64,000 nt of DNA from Wyeomyia smithii (GCF_029784165.1 NC_073696.1:231831771-231895770); one strand, 5' to 3'; shown: positions 45,800-57,584, numbered from the stretch's first letter. Made by a program: numbers and translations. Notes: generated by a model from the letters alone, not told the origin.

Positions 45800-46950
45800 C
45801 TATGCAACAGAAGGTTTTTTCGAATGTCTGACTGTGAGAATGGAATTTTGTGACTATACTTGGTTCTGGGAAAGTGGTAGCTATATGAATGAGCTGAAAT
45901 TTTACATAGGCCCTTCTTTTGAAAAGTAGAAACTTTTGAGAGCTACTTCTTTGGAATAAAAAATAAGTCGAACGTGGTTCTCGAATTGACCATTAATCAG
46001 ACTAGGCAATGATTGATTAAAATAGCACTTGCGTTGCACGGTGAGCTCTATCGCTAATGATAGTAAAAAACACATTATACTTCACGTTGTTCTCTACTAT
46101 TCTTTCTATTCAATATTCTTCGATCCTGTATCCCAACTACAGCGCAGCCCGTGCCAAGAATGAGCCACGTGAGCGCCTCAAACCACTGTTTTTCTAATCC
46201 CGTTTTGCAGGCTGTCTTTTCTCCTCAGAGTGTAGAAGAATATCTTGCACTGCGAAAACAACTGCTCTCACACTAAAAAGCAAATCAACACACATGCTAG
46301 AAGAGAACGACGGACAATGTGTGTCTGGCGAGCTTCCAGAAAGCACCGCAATGGAATCTGAATCTCTCTCTTGAGAGACAATGAACTATGGTGTACTTTC
46401 TCACACGTATGGACATTACGCACAATATTCACACAGCAGAGCTATCTGCGGTACTGTTTACAGTTTGTTTCTTGAGCATGGCAGAAGAGGAAAAGAGATT
46501 GGGAGAAAAAAAAGACTGCGTTGCTCTTGCCGGTCGAGTTTACTTATGTCGAATTCGTTTCCGCGGTGTAGCTATACGAGGACTACAATTTTGCCCCGTA
46601 GCTTTTTTCCACTTCCCGGACTACTCACCAGGGTACACTGTGGTGTACTTCTGCGTATTCTCTTTAGAGTGATTCACTCCTCTTATTTCTCTCAGATGAT
46701 GTGGGGTGAGCGGGAAGTATGTTTGTCTCTCTGTAAGTTGGTTGAGACGCTTTGGAGTGGAGAAAGAAGCAGTGTGGTGAACGCATTGCTACACGCAGGC
46801 ACATACTGTAAGGGAAGTGCGCGGTGATTTTTTTTCACTCTTTCCGCATGCTGAGGAGAATGACAAGCATGCATGAGAGTCATTAATTTAGGTTACTCTC
46901 TCTCTCTTAATCTGCCTCTCACTCCAATGTTCTCAAAATTCACATTTTGG
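45800..46950 (+). repeat. Dispersed repeat, interrupted relative of 4120-4560
   Basis: It shares the blocks listed for 4120-4560, with the 660-bp element at 46210-46869 inserted between TTTTTCTAATCCCGT and ATTTAGGTTACT. Confidence 0.65.
46210..46869. mobile_element. Insertion with imperfect TIRs and TGCA flanks
   Basis: The left end reads GGCTGTCTTTTCTCCTCAG; the inverse right end reads TGCTTGTCATTCTCCTCAG. TGCA lies on both sides (46206-46209 and 46870-46873), and the relative at 4.5 kb lacks the whole segment. The interior contains a diverged copy of the 31-bp terminus of the 23634-24037 MITE (about 46534-46567). The 148- and 94-codon frames show no known domain. Confidence 0.6.
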
Positions 46951-47740
46951 GAATCGCAAGGCAGTGTGAAACAAAAGAATATATGCATGTAAATGTTGAT
47001 CTAGTATACTCGATTCGCTTCTAAATTTTTGGTTTTCTTAATTGTGTGTATTCTTTTTTCCATTACTAATATTAAGTATGCATTCATCGATATAATGTTA
47101 TATGTTCATTTTTATTTTTTATTTGTTTTGTTTAACGGAGTTAAAATGAAAACTATTGTAGAGAATTCTCAAAAAAATAGTGGATCAAGGTTTTTCGTTA
47201 AACTTTTATCAGTTTTCTGTTTCTTTCGCAAAATTATTAGCACCTCATGTTGTTTCAAATGTTCAGAATCGTCGGAGCAAACCAACGACAATATGAAATT
47301 TTAACCGTCTGAGGATCCTAGCCGCAAACAGAAAATGTACAAAACTTTAAGGCAATCTGTCACACCTCGCGTGTTCAACGTTGGGGAACGGATGTAGTTG
47401 AAAATCTTTTGCACTAAGCCATTTCAAATCTGGTATACTCTCTTTCTGTAAATAATTCATAAATCACGAATTCAACGAGCCGGTTCGGTTGGTTTAAATT
47501 TTTTGGGCTTTGAGATGATATGAAGAATTACGAACGACTTGTTCTTTTTAGCTTTGCAAATGACCACTATAAAATTAAAGCTAACAAATGCTTTGCAAAT
47601 AACCGCTATGAAATAATAATATGTATAAATGTTGCTGTTTTTGTTGGTGCTAAAATATTTTTCATTTCTGTTTTTTTTCTTCTAATCCACTGTTCTGTGA
47701 TAAGGTGATTTATAACATATTACCAAGATATACAAAAAAT
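46951..47740. other. AT-rich sequence downstream of the F-box gene
   Basis: No repeat ends and no domains were seen. The open frames are AT-biased. Confidence 0.45.
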
Positions 47741-47745
47741 ACGTA

Positions 47746-47751
47746 TTTAAT
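47746..47751 (-). terminator. Possible polyadenylation signal (ATTAAA) of the F-box gene
   Basis: ATTAAA on the minus strand lies about 160 nt after the stop codon. No AATAAA or ATTAAA occurs nearer. This is a short motif in AT-rich DNA, so it is only suggestive. Confidence 0.35.
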
Positions 47752-47911
47752 AAAGGAGTCAACAAGAAGAAGAATGAATATCAAGACACATTTTGATTTT
47801 TCCAAACATAAAAGCAAGTACAAGTAGTTATTGTTTTTTACAGAAATACAACTCAAAACAGCTATAACCTCAAAAGTTCAAATAGAAATATTAAACAAAT
47901 TGCTTACGTCT

Positions 47912-49150
47912 TTAAAAATTGTGTATCATGCCGCGCTGCGATGGACGTATGTGGCGATTTAGTACCATCACATCGTTCGCCCTTAGGGTCCACTGGCGCC
48001 GCCTTTGTCTCGTTTCTCGTATCACCACCTGGACACCGCGCCCGATAAACGGTGCCAACATTCGCGGATGGACGCGTTGGTCAAGAACTAGCCGCTTTAG
48101 CTGTGAACTGCTCTGAGCTACGAAAGTCAACAACTTTGGCGTGTAGTGTACTGCGCTTCCAGTCTGGAGTGTAAAGCGCTCCAACTGGGAAAACCAAGGC
48201 GGCCGATGAATTTGATCTGGATTGTTGAGAATCCTTGGCGAGCAGTAGTCGAAGTCCAGCGTCAGTGAACGGACTCTATTCGGTGCAGCGAAGCTGAAGA
48301 ACTGCATAGCGATGAAGGATGCGTTCACACTCTCCAACCGTGGTGCATGAAGATGCAGGTGAAAATTGAACGGTTGCCGTATCAGGACTCTGAACATGGT
48401 GAAGTACGTCATCTGGGCTGTGAAGTGCTTCAACTTCGGCAGAGAAACTTCACCATAACCAACGGGAATGGTTCCTGTGTCGTTCTGCATGACGTCCATT
48501 TTATCGATGATTAATTCTTCGAGCTCGGGAAAGTCGAGAACGAACTGCAGATGTCCGGTGAGAGCAAACTTGATAAGGCGTAGCTTGGTAAGCTTCCGAC
48601 AGTGCATTTTCACGGAAGCCAGAGCTTTATCATGACCGCAGCGCATGGTTAGTGTGCTTAGCTCTGAAAAATACTCCTCGAATGCACCTGCCCAGTGCTC
48701 GGCATCTATCAGCGAAAAGTTGATGTTGATGTCCAAATGGCGTAGATTCGGCAAGCACCGTCCGATCCAGAAACTAGAAAAACAGAAATCTTCTACCTTT
48801 GCCGAGTTGAAGTGGCACTGTTCGTCCAGTTGAAGGACAGTTTCAATCAACCAACTAGCCCAGCTGCAGTTTAATTGCATCCACGGGCAGAGCTTTGGAA
48901 AAGTTATACTCTGATAAGGTCTGTTGACCATGCTTTTGCTTATCTGCAGCACCTTATTTGCCTCGATGAAACGGTACACTTTCACGGAAAAGCCGCCAAG
49001 CAGCGTGCGTGAACTGAACATCGCCGATTCCCACTGTTTGCACACCAGAGATGCGTTCAGGCGATCTGCGACGCTGAGATGCTGGAAGATGTTTTCGTAA
49101 ATGTGAAGTGGCAGGTCGGCATACTGTGCGCTCCATAACTGTGGCAGCAT
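47912..49150 (-). CDS. F-box / leucine-rich-repeat-like protein, intronless (412 aa)
   Basis: The start is MLPQLWSAQYADLPLH at 49150, preceded by CAAATCAAA. An upstream in-frame ATG at 49264 would add 38 residues, but it lies upstream of the TATA box and initiator at 49202-49234, so I reject it. Residues ~12-50 form an F-box (LPLHIYENIFQHLSV, then LNASLVCKQWE), which in this family binds Skp1 in SCF ubiquitin ligases. The rest (~100-390) has about nine irregular LRR-like segments, for example LPNLRHLDININ, CRKLTKLRLIKF, FPELEELIIDK, RVRSLTLDF and QLKRLVLDQ, probably the substrate-binding part. The C-terminus is basic (RETRQRRRQWTLR). No signal peptide or membrane segment. The frame is intact throughout, unlike all nearby transposon genes. 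The substrate is unknown. Confidence 0.9.
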   Translation of the reverse strand: MLPQLWSAQYADLPLHIYENIFQHLSVADRLNASLVCKQWESAMFSSRTLLGGFSVKVYRFIEANKVLQISKSMVNRPYQSITFPKLCPWMQLNCSWASWLIETVLQLDEQCHFNSAKVEDFCFSSFWIGRCLPNLRHLDININFSLIDAEHWAGAFEEYFSELSTLTMRCGHDKALASVKMHCRKLTKLRLIKFALTGHLQFVLDFPELEELIIDKMDVMQNDTGTIPVGYGEVSLPKLKHFTAQMTYFTMFRVLIRQPFNFHLHLHAPRLESVNASFIAMQFFSFAAPNRVRSLTLDFDYCSPRILNNPDQIHRPPWFSQLERFTLQTGSAVHYTPKLLTFVAQSSSQLKRLVLDQRVHPRMLAPFIGRGVQVVIRETRQRRRQWTLRANDVMVLNRHIRPSQRGMIHNF

Positions 49151-49199
49151 TTTGATTTGATATAACTTTACAACGCAAGGATTAATTTCTTGTGAGTGA

Positions 49200-49234
49200 A
49201 CTGATGAGAAGAAGGTAGAAAGTATGGTTTTATA
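49200..49234 (-). promoter_or_regulatory. TATA box plus initiator of the F-box gene
   Basis: On the minus strand TATAAAA begins at 49234. An arthropod-type initiator, TCAGT, has its A at 49202, 32 bases downstream, which is the standard spacing. This predicts a 52-nt 5'UTR before the ATG at 49150. Confidence 0.65.
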
Positions 49235-49549
49235 TGTCATTTTCAGCATTAAAATGTTTACCACGAAAATCTCGAGAGTAGGTACGTAAATGTAAACATT
49301 GGTTACGTAGTTATATAGGTAATGTTAGAATAGAAGTAAAAAACAGTTTTCTTAGAATTTCTTGGTAAACAAAAAAATAAAGGTTAATAGGTAGTTGTTG
49401 AGACAAATTCGAAGAAGAACTGATCACTCGTAAGAAGACTCCCCCATCTAGTATCAATCCCTTCCGTATGCATTGATGAATTCTATAGTGATTAAACACG
49501 TGGTTCAAAAATTGTGCAAAGAAACATGTTCCGGTGACTTTTCAAATTC

Positions 49550-50010
49550 ACTCGTTTTCCCAAATATGGCTGGACTAAATTCAACAATCTTAGTGTCAAA
49601 TGAAAAGTTTGGCTTTCCTATAGGTTCTCATTTTATTTGACTATAATCGTATTTTTATTCCAACCGTTATGTATTAAATTATAAAAACAACGAAAGTCTA
49701 TTATCTCAAAGATCACACGACTTATTTGAACATATCTAGTGTCATTTGAACGGGTTGTCTCTCAAACTCACAAGTAAGAAATTCCATAGCAATTTGATGT
49801 GTGGTTCAAAAGTTATGAAAAGAAACGAGATTTAAAACTTTAACTGCTTTGATCACATATGGCCTCAACAAAATTTAAATTTGGTATTGTGCTACTCGTA
49901 CGTTCCCGGTATTGCTCGTGATTGAAGTGTACGAAATTCAAAGTAATTTCTTTCATTTCGCTATTTCTTCAGCACGAATATTTTACTCCTAATTAATAAT
50001 TTTTTTAACT
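49550..50010 (+). repeat. Dispersed repeat, partial copy of the 50.0-51.15 kb family
   Basis: The 49605-49800 stretch (TTATGTATTAAATT, then AACGAAAGTCTATTATCTCA, then CACACGACTTATTTGA) matches 50935-51105 with few differences, in the same orientation. Confidence 0.65.
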
Positions 50011-50014
50011 TTTT

Positions 50015-51150
50015 GCCTTTCTCCTAGAAAGGTATAGCAATCACTTGCAAAACCGAAGATATGAAAGTGCTCCAAAGGGCCGAATGGCAAATATCACTCG
50101 ACTCAGTTCGACGAGCTTAGCATTTTCTGTATGTGTGTGTGTATGTGTGTGTGTGTGTGCAGATTTTTATTTTTACTCACTTTTCTCAGAGATGGCTGGA
50201 CCGATTTTAATTAAATTATATGAAAATGAAAGTTCTAGTTGCCCCATAAGACCCTATTAAATTTCATTGTAATTGGATTTTTATTTTAGAGGTTATGTTT
50301 AAAAATGTAAAAGTCACGAAACATCAATATCTCAGAAACCACACAACCGATTTCAATAAAATTGGTATTAAATGAACGGGCTATCTTAAAAACCTTTAAC
50401 TTTTGAATTTTATAAAGATTGAATATGTGGTTCAAAAGTTATGAAAAGAAACGTCTTCTGAAGACTGTTTAATTTCACTCATGTTTCTCAGAGATGGCTG
50501 CAACAATTTCCACAAAATCAGTGTTATATGAAAGGTCTAGTTACCCCATAAGACCCTATTGATTTTTTTGTAATCGGACTATTACTTTGCCTGTTATGTT
50601 TAAAAATGTGAAATCTAGCTATGAAAAGAGTCATATTCCGAAGAATACGTAAACTCACTCATTTTTCACAGAGATAGCTGAACCGATTTTCACGAAATTA
50701 GTGTCAAATGAAAGGTCTACCTACCTCATAACACCCTATTGAATTTTACTGCAATCGAACTGTAACTTCGTCTGTAATGAACCGTATTGTGAAAATCACG
50801 AAACTTCATTATCTCAGAAAGTACACAACCGATTTGATCAATAGTATTATCAGATGAACGGGCTAGTTAAGGGTTAACTGATGAATTATGATTGAACACG
50901 TGGTTTCAAAGTTTGGCTGCGCTATACGTTCCCATTTCATTTGATTATAATCGAGCTAAGCAACCGTTATGTATTAAATTGTTAATAAAACAACGAAAAT
51001 CTATTATCTCAAAGATTACACGACTTATTTGAGCATAAATAGTGTCATACGAACGAGTCATCTCTCAAGCTTACAAATAACAAACTTCATAACAATTTGA
51101 TATAAGTTTGAATGAGAAAGGCTGGGTCTGACCGCTAGGTGGATTAATTT
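50015..51150 (+). repeat. Composite mosquito-type repeat with CTCAGAGATGGCTG subrepeats
   Basis: It begins TGCCTTTCTCCTAGAAAGGT and ends GAGAAAGGCTGGGTCTGACC, then GCTAGGTGGATTAA; the CCTTTCTC/GAGAAAGG tips are inverted. It contains a GT microsatellite (about 50130-50160) and three to four tandem ~240-bp units with CTCAGAGATGGCTG, a CCCCATAAGACCCTATT block and AAACNTCANTATCTCAGAAA. I recognise this as a family common in Aedes (memory). Non-coding. Confidence 0.7.
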
Positions 51151-51283
51151 AGGTTTTTTTTTATAAGCAGTTTTCTAGAATGAAATGTGTCAGTTTGTTT
51201 TTGCAAAAATGTAGAATATTTTTTTCCTTTTAATTCTTCTATTGTGATTGCGTATTGAGCATGAATAATTGTCCAACTTTTTG

Positions 51284-51385
51284 CAGCGTTCATTTTTCGC
51301 ATCCTCGTAAAATTACATACATTACATGTTTACTAAACTCAACATGAAGTCATAAAGTTAAAAAATGAAATTAGTTCTTCAAGTA
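51284..51385 (+). repeat. SINE tail fragment, same family as 51653 and 60440
   Basis: CGTTCATTTTTCGCATCCTC, TTTACTAAA, and AAAAAATGAAATTAGTTC match the end and downstream flank of the 60.9-kb copy. Confidence 0.5.
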
Positions 51386-51652
51386 ATCTTAGCATAACGG
51401 AATTCTTCCTTTAAATGCGTTCGGTGAGAGTTCCCCATCAACTAAGCGTTCCGCCTTCAACTAAGCGTCTCGACTATGCATAGACTATGCATATGCCATA
51501 GAAATAGTAAGTCGCTATACACAGCATGTGGAGAGTCACATTCTCTCAGTTACAAAAATAACTCCCACCAGCCAGTGTGTGTGATTGACCGTGAATGTTA
51601 GGAATGGGAGAAAATAGCAGAGGTTGTTTTGATGTTGGTCTTAGTAAAAGTT

Positions 51653-51835
51653 ACCTTCCCAATAGTTAAATTAGCGAATATACCATGCCTGAGACATCGG
51701 ACATTGCGGGTTCGAGTTCCGTCTTGATGAGAAATTTTTTTTTCTAAGTCTAAGTCATACGTTCCATTCTCGTTCATCCTTGTAAAACTGTATAAATTGC
51801 CCGCTTCGCTAAACACCTGTATGTGATTCTTAATT
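51653..51835 (+). mobile_element. tRNA-derived SINE (second family), diverged copy
   Basis: The head has an A-box-like TAGTTAAATTAGCG and a B box, GGGTTCGAGTTCC, followed by a T-rich link. The tail is TTTTCTAAGTCTAA, then CGTTCATCC and TTGCCCGCTTCGCTAAA. The same order occurs on the minus strand at 60440-60612. It could be mistaken for a tRNA gene, but the cloverleaf is incomplete. Confidence 0.65.
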
Positions 51836-54207
51836 CTATCCATTACGGAAGAGCAACTACGAAATGTGCAACACTAGCACAACTTAAAATATGACATATT
51901 TGAGTTTTTGATGGCAAACGATGTCAAATACTGCTCAGTTTCATCACACGGAACTCCGTTTCGTAATTCAGAAAACCTCAAGAGTTATGAGAAGAAGTGC
52001 CTTTTACAGCACAAATCTATATTTTCTTATAAAATAAGTAAAAATAAGGTTTTAACTTATGATATGTGCATAAGAATCCCGAACATATTCAATGAGAAAG
52101 CGAAGTCCTTAAATTGAAAGTTTTCCTAAAAATAACAAAAATTGGACGCTAAATTTCTAACACGTTTTCTGAAACTAAGAATTTAGAGTTGTGCCAGTGT
52201 AGCATGAAATCGACAATACGATGGAAGATAGAATGATATCCAGTTCAATATGCCAAAGGGTATACAGAAGAAATTGCGTTTTCAGTTTGATTTTAAATAT
52301 TCCTCGTGCGCGATTGAAAAAGGTTAAATATTGATTTCACTCTGGGATACCTTGTTGTCTTATTCATTCCTTATTGTCAAAACGAGCTTTATACCGTCGA
52401 CTCGAATCAGCATTTCCAGTTTCTTGAGATTGTTACCGTACAAAATGATAAAAAGAGGTCCCGAAAGAAAACTTTGAGATGATGTGATGTGAATTGCAAT
52501 CGATTTTATTCTGAGAAATTTATGATTTCGTTGAACAAGAAACCGTGCCGTTTGTCAGTTATTCGGGTTTAAGCTGGAAGTAATATGGGAATATTACAAT
52601 GGACAACGCAATAGTGTATTCTAGTTCCAAATTTTCCTTAATTTGGAGGAGTTTTGTCAGGTTAATAACCTTTGTGACGTTCTAATTTGTTGTTGGTTAA
52701 GATACGAAAGACTAGCCCAATTTATACTTGACCCAAATATTCACCAAACGTTCCGTTCCCTTACTCTAATGTAAAACAACGGCGGTCAAAACCAAATTCT
52801 CACTAAAACGATCGAAGCGTTTTCTAATTAAGCCCCTAGGCTGTCAAAATATGTGCAAATAATCGATACGACAGATGCAATTGTCAGTTATCTATTGTCC
52901 AATCTATGCTTCTACCAGAAGCTTTATAGCGTTCGTAGCCAGCCACACAAGTCACGATCGCCATCTCATTTTTTTTCTCGTACGCCCCCAAAATCAATCC
53001 CGCTGCTGTTGTTGTTGATGTTGTTCTTGTGCACATTGCCTGGTGGTGCTGAACCGCGTGCACACATGAATAATAGCAAGTAATTTCGCAGAATTTGTTC
53101 ACGGCCAACAATTCACAGGCTAACAAAAGCAATTTCAACGGTTGTTTTTTTAATGCACCACGCCTCAGCTACACGGATAGAGCATAAACAGTCAATGCTC
53201 CGATAAGTAAGTGAGTACTGGATCCAGGACTTTTTGACTCTGCACGATTTTTTATTATGAATAAAAATAATCCAACCAACGAAAATGGCTTACATTGTTG
53301 AACTAGCCAAGGACCGACTGTAACTGGGTGCAAGCATATTGACCATATCTTCCGACATCAGCCCCAACCAGCAAATCACAATTTATTGATCGATTTAGCG
53401 AAATAATTAATAATGATTCATAACCAGTGTTTCTGCGCGGATCTGGAATCAGCTGGAGTATCACGACTTCTGGGGGCTTTGTTTAACCGTCCACCGCAGC
53501 CAGCAATATGCTGCAGCCTCTTTGCGCTCTTGGGTGGCTGGTTGGGGTTCCATTTTTCGTTAATAAATAAAGCACGCCTGCTACCGACTGCCGGTGGACC
53601 TCCGTTGTACTGCCAATGCCTGGGAAAACAGGGGGTGTCCGTGTGGCATAAAACAAATTGCTTCTGATATATCGATTGCAACTAACGGTTGAACCCGAAG
53701 CTCACCATCATGGCATACTTTGTTTCCCCTGTCAAAAATGTCATGTTTTATAAATTACCCCAGCGTATTCTGTAGCTCAACCGCGTGCACTTATTGGGCT
53801 GACTGTGTCATAATCGTTAATGTTTGTTCTACTGGACGGGGACCGGTTTGGTGGCTTGTCAATCAGTCGGAATTCCTTCATAGAAGGCATTGCGAATGCG
53901 ATTAGCGCGAGAATGTCAAACACTATCCGCCAATATTCGCCAACAATGCTAATGGAAGGTGAGAAAGCTGTCAATAATAGGGCTAGCAGTGAACTGCGTT
54001 GACCACAGTACTACCCGAGAAAGGTATGAGTGATCGCTCATTTTCGTTAATCCCACACGACATCGGCCACACGACAAGGCTCTCGTCTAGGGACCTCGCA
54101 GCGGGGGTAAAATTAATCAGCTCAACAAACAAACACGCGATTTCGATCGATTCCGATAGCTGGCAATCGATAGGCATTAATAGAGCGCGTTGCGCCTACT
54201 ATTTTTA
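51836..54207. other. Mostly unassigned; GC-richer and repeat-poor after ~52.8 kb
   Basis: The first part is AT-rich. From about 52850, overlapping frames of 60-87 codons occur on both strands (for example 53413-53681), none with a domain I know. This may be intronic or regulatory DNA of a gene outside the window. Confidence 0.35.
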
Positions 54208-54390
54208 GGGTGATGTGTCATGTGGCGACCAGTTTTCACATGTTACGATAGTCTGTTATTTCTTAAAAAATATTTACATTAATATCATTTGAAAGCAGGC
54301 TTTGAAATAGAATCCATTTTTGAGAACAATCATAATTCGTAAATTTTGTATAAAGTAAGTGTAAATCAGCCTATTTATGATACATCACCC
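54208..54390. mobile_element. Small TA-flanked MITE (183 bp)
   Basis: GGGTGATGTGTCAT and the inverse of the right end, GGGTGATGTATCAT, form the TIRs. TA is present at 54206-54207 and 54391-54392. Confidence 0.7.
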
Positions 54391-54392
54391 TA

Positions 54393-55803
54393 TATTTGAG
54401 CTCAATGAAACGTTGAAAATAAGCAGTCCGTAAAGGATCACGTTTCCGCCCTTTCTATGAAATATGTTGGACCAAATTCTCCAACATCAAATTATGCTAA
54501 TGAGACACACGTTTCGCACATTAATTTCGTCGTCCGAAGTGACATTTATACCCTAACGAAGGAATCGCCTAATTCGAGTCGTCATCGATTAAAACTGTGC
54601 CATGCGTCGCTGCTCTGATTTAAAGCGGCGAGGGGCGCATTCCATTCGCTTGTTAGTCCCCCCTTAATCTTTCTCTTTTCCACCACCCTTCTGTCTCTCA
54701 CATCTTCCCCACCGGGACACCCGCGCACAGAGCCCGGCCTGTCAGACTCTGTTTTACAACAATGAGGCAAATAATGATCATTATTCAATAATAAACATGT
54801 GAATCGAGAGGACCGCGTGAGCGTCCGTCCAAGCAGGCGGCTGCGATCCTCTTGACAAGTTACTTGTTGTTGGTCGAAGAAAAGCAAACAACGAAACGAA
54901 CGGCGCACGAACAACAAACGGGCCGAAATTTACGAACAAGTGGCTCTCCATCAGCTTCCTGTCCGGCGTTTTCTGTTTTGGTTTTTGGTCTTTTTTATTT
55001 TTTTTTCATTTCTGACTGTCGGCAGTGGCGGCGGGTGCCACGCGTTTGTGAGCGCTGGGCTTATAAAGTGACGACGCCAACGCGCGCCTCACTATTGTTG
55101 TGCTGATTGGGACGAGCAGCACAATACCGGTCCGTACCTTCCGTAACTGCAACTGCGAATGGCGACCGTGGCGATGATGATATATTGGTTAAACATATCA
55201 CCCTTGGCCGGCGGCCTCAACCCCAGCATGGCCCATCTTCAGTTCTGCGCCGCATGACAGCGCATCCATTACTTTTCGTGGATGACGCTCTTTCTGGAGT
55301 ACATTAACACCTGAATAAGCGTGTAGCCGCCTAAGTGGGAGGAAGAGGCACAATTCGGTATCTGGAGAGGTAGATTGAATATTAAGTTGTATGCTGCAAA
55401 AGTTTGAAGGTCGGTCTTGTTCAAAACTGGTTCAGCGATTAGCTCTTAATAGAACTACAAATTATTAGCGTTATTTTGAACTAATCTTTCGAGAAAAAAA
55501 GTATTGATAATACACCTAAATTTTTTTACTGAATGGCACTCAATAGATAGATCCATTGATTCGTCTGCTTGAGATCGATGTATTATAATCTTATTTTATT
55601 CACCCTTTTCGCTGAAATTGGAAAGATGGAGACGTCATGTTTCGAAACTTTTTACTACATTTTAAAAATTTCCCAACTTTTCAGCATTTGTAACCTATCT
55701 GTCCCACCTCACGTCTCATTGACAAATTCTTCAAAATATTCGATGTTTTTGTCATTTATAACATGATAACATGGAATTTATAAAATCCTTTACATTTGTG
55801 GCA
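54393..55803. other. GC-richer, repeat-poor stretch with no identified gene
   Basis: The frames at 54582-54917 and 54852-55307 overlap on opposite strands and have no known domain. AT-rich from about 55370. Confidence 0.35.
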
Positions 55804-56053
55804 TAACCCTTTCCGACCGAGCCCACACAATTGTGTAGGTAAAAAATGACGGATAACAAAACCTAAATCGAAGCAATTCCTATATAAAAACACTTGCTTG
55901 CTCCGGTTTTTTATTTTTCGTAGCAGCTGCGATGTTGACACTAGCATTGTGAGCAATAAAACAATGAATAGGACGTTCAAAAAGCGAGAGAGAATGTTTT
56001 GTTTGAGTCACCCCCCACCTACGCAATTATATGGGCCCGGTTGGAAAGGGATA
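55804..56053. mobile_element. 250-bp MITE with ~40-bp imperfect TIRs
   Basis: The left end TAACCCTTTCCGACCGAGCC, continuing CACACAATTGTGTAGGT, is mirrored by the inverse right end TATCCCTTTCCAACCGGGCC, continuing CATATAATTGCGTAGGT. The target duplication is unclear (TA or TAA). Confidence 0.65.
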
Positions 56054-56334
56054 ATGATAATTCACGATACTTATGACTTTTTGGATTACTTCTTATGAGC
56101 TTAATTACTGATCAGTCAGACCGTGAATCATCGAACAGAATGACTAACAATCGGACCGCGCACAGTTTAGTGTTTCTATGTAAGTAGTAACGACTTTTGC
56201 AGTATGTAGTCGAGCGTTGTCACGTGGTAGAATCACTCTTACGTACCTCGGCTCGTATTGTGGCCGTTTTTTGCGCAATACCGTTTCCCAGTGATGATTT
56301 TGTTTGGTTCAAATATCTCATACGTAAATAACAC

Positions 56335-56545
56335 CGGGAGCTCCGTAGCCGCAAGGTCACATAGTCCGCTATAACAAGCCAGTGGTCGTGGGCTCGAATC
56401 ATAGAAGAATCAGGCCATTTGGTTGTCAATGGACTTTACATTAGGTTTATTCTCAGGTTCTACACCACATACCCTTCCTTCAAGCTGAATTCTATAGTAC
56501 CCCCTGTTGACTTTCCTTCTAACAAAAATAAATCTCTCTTATAAT
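56335..56545 (+). mobile_element. tRNA-like SINE (third family), diverged
   Basis: The head TAGCCGCAAGGTCACATAGT is followed by ACAAGCCAGTGGTCGTGGGC and a weak B box, GGGCTCGAATC. The tail reads CACCACATACCCTTCCTTC, then CTTTCCTTCTAACAAAAATA. No clean target duplication was found. The sequence to about 56800 contains two further related CAGGGAATTGT blocks and may be a second SINE-like unit. Confidence 0.5.
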
Positions 56546-56859
56546 AAAAACTGGTCTGAGTAACGGATAATAGTTCTCTTCAGGGAATTGTGATTGTGAC
56601 GCGGTGTTGGCATGAGGAACGAGGTTTCGACCAGACTCCTTCCTCTTGACATAAAAAGTCCATCTTAGGATAAACCTGATCAGAGAGAAAAGTCATGTGA
56701 AGTCTCGCTCCAGGGAATTGTAGTTTGGCGATATTGGTAGGATAGAAAAGGGCTAGGATAAAAAGCGGCTAGAACAGTAAGCTTGAAACGGAAGGGTAAC
56801 ACCTCATATAAAAACGGATATAAATGATAAGCCAATAACACAAAAACGGATATAAATTA

Positions 56860-57470
56860 TAAGTGGATTACGGACTGGCTTTGTTCCTATCTGACAGAGC
56901 GAGTTACTTTCATCAACGTCAACGGCTCGTATTCTCGTACCTTCTCCATCACATCTGGTGTTCCACAAGTTAGCGTTCTAGATCCGCTCACATTTATATT
57001 ATTCATCAAGGATCTGTGCTTTCGTTTGAAATCTGATAAATTATTGTATGCTAACAATTTGCAAAATTATCGTATTGTGAAGATTCACCTCGATTGCTAC
57101 GCGCTACAGACGCATATACGACATTTACGCTCTCAAAGCGCTGTTTTGCTCGTTGGTTAGGAATATCCTGGAATATGCGGTAAGCGTGTGGTTTCCAGTT
57201 AATACAACGCAAATTATCCGATTAGAGAGAATCCAGTGTAGCTTTATTCGATTTTCTCTCGCCACTTGCTTTGGTCGGACCTAGCTAACCTGCCCAGTTA
57301 CGAAAACCTCTGTGAACTTATTTCCTTGGAGACGCTTTATCCAGACGTACTAATTTGCAGAGGATCTCTGCGTTTGACCTGATTCAGGGGAATCTTGACA
57401 GTCCTTCATTGTTGTGTAATGTGTCGTTTTACAGTAATTTACAGTCTGTAAGAGTAATTTACAGTCTTAC
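56860..57470 (+). pseudogene. Non-LTR retrotransposon RT remnant (CR1/Jockey-like)
   Basis: The plus strand reads DWLCSYLTERVTFINVNGSY, then FSITSGVPQVSVLDPLTFIL (motif B; the usual GVPQGSVLGPLLF altered at two Gly) and FIKDLCFRLKSDKLLYANNL. The catalytic YADD is therefore YANN. Further C-terminal pieces follow (LANLPSYENLCELISLETL) after frameshifts and a large deletion. Confidence 0.75.
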
Positions 57471-57584
57471 AGTAGTTTACAGTCTGTGGATTCTTCTGTT
57501 AAATTAAGTTCGACATGTCGATAAAAAAATAATAAATAATTTAACATGAAATGGAAATGGACCGTATTGTTGATTACGGACGAT

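Noticed and set aside
46381..46827. 148- and 94-codon frames
   Set aside because: They overlap each other inside a TIR-bounded insertion and show no transposase motif.
49151..49264. N-terminal extension of the F-box protein to the ATG at 49264
   Set aside because: It lies upstream of the predicted transcription start (49202) and encodes a hydrophobic stretch ahead of a normal F-box start.
51690..51735. Possible tRNA gene
   Set aside because: It is the head of a diverged SINE with an incomplete cloverleaf.
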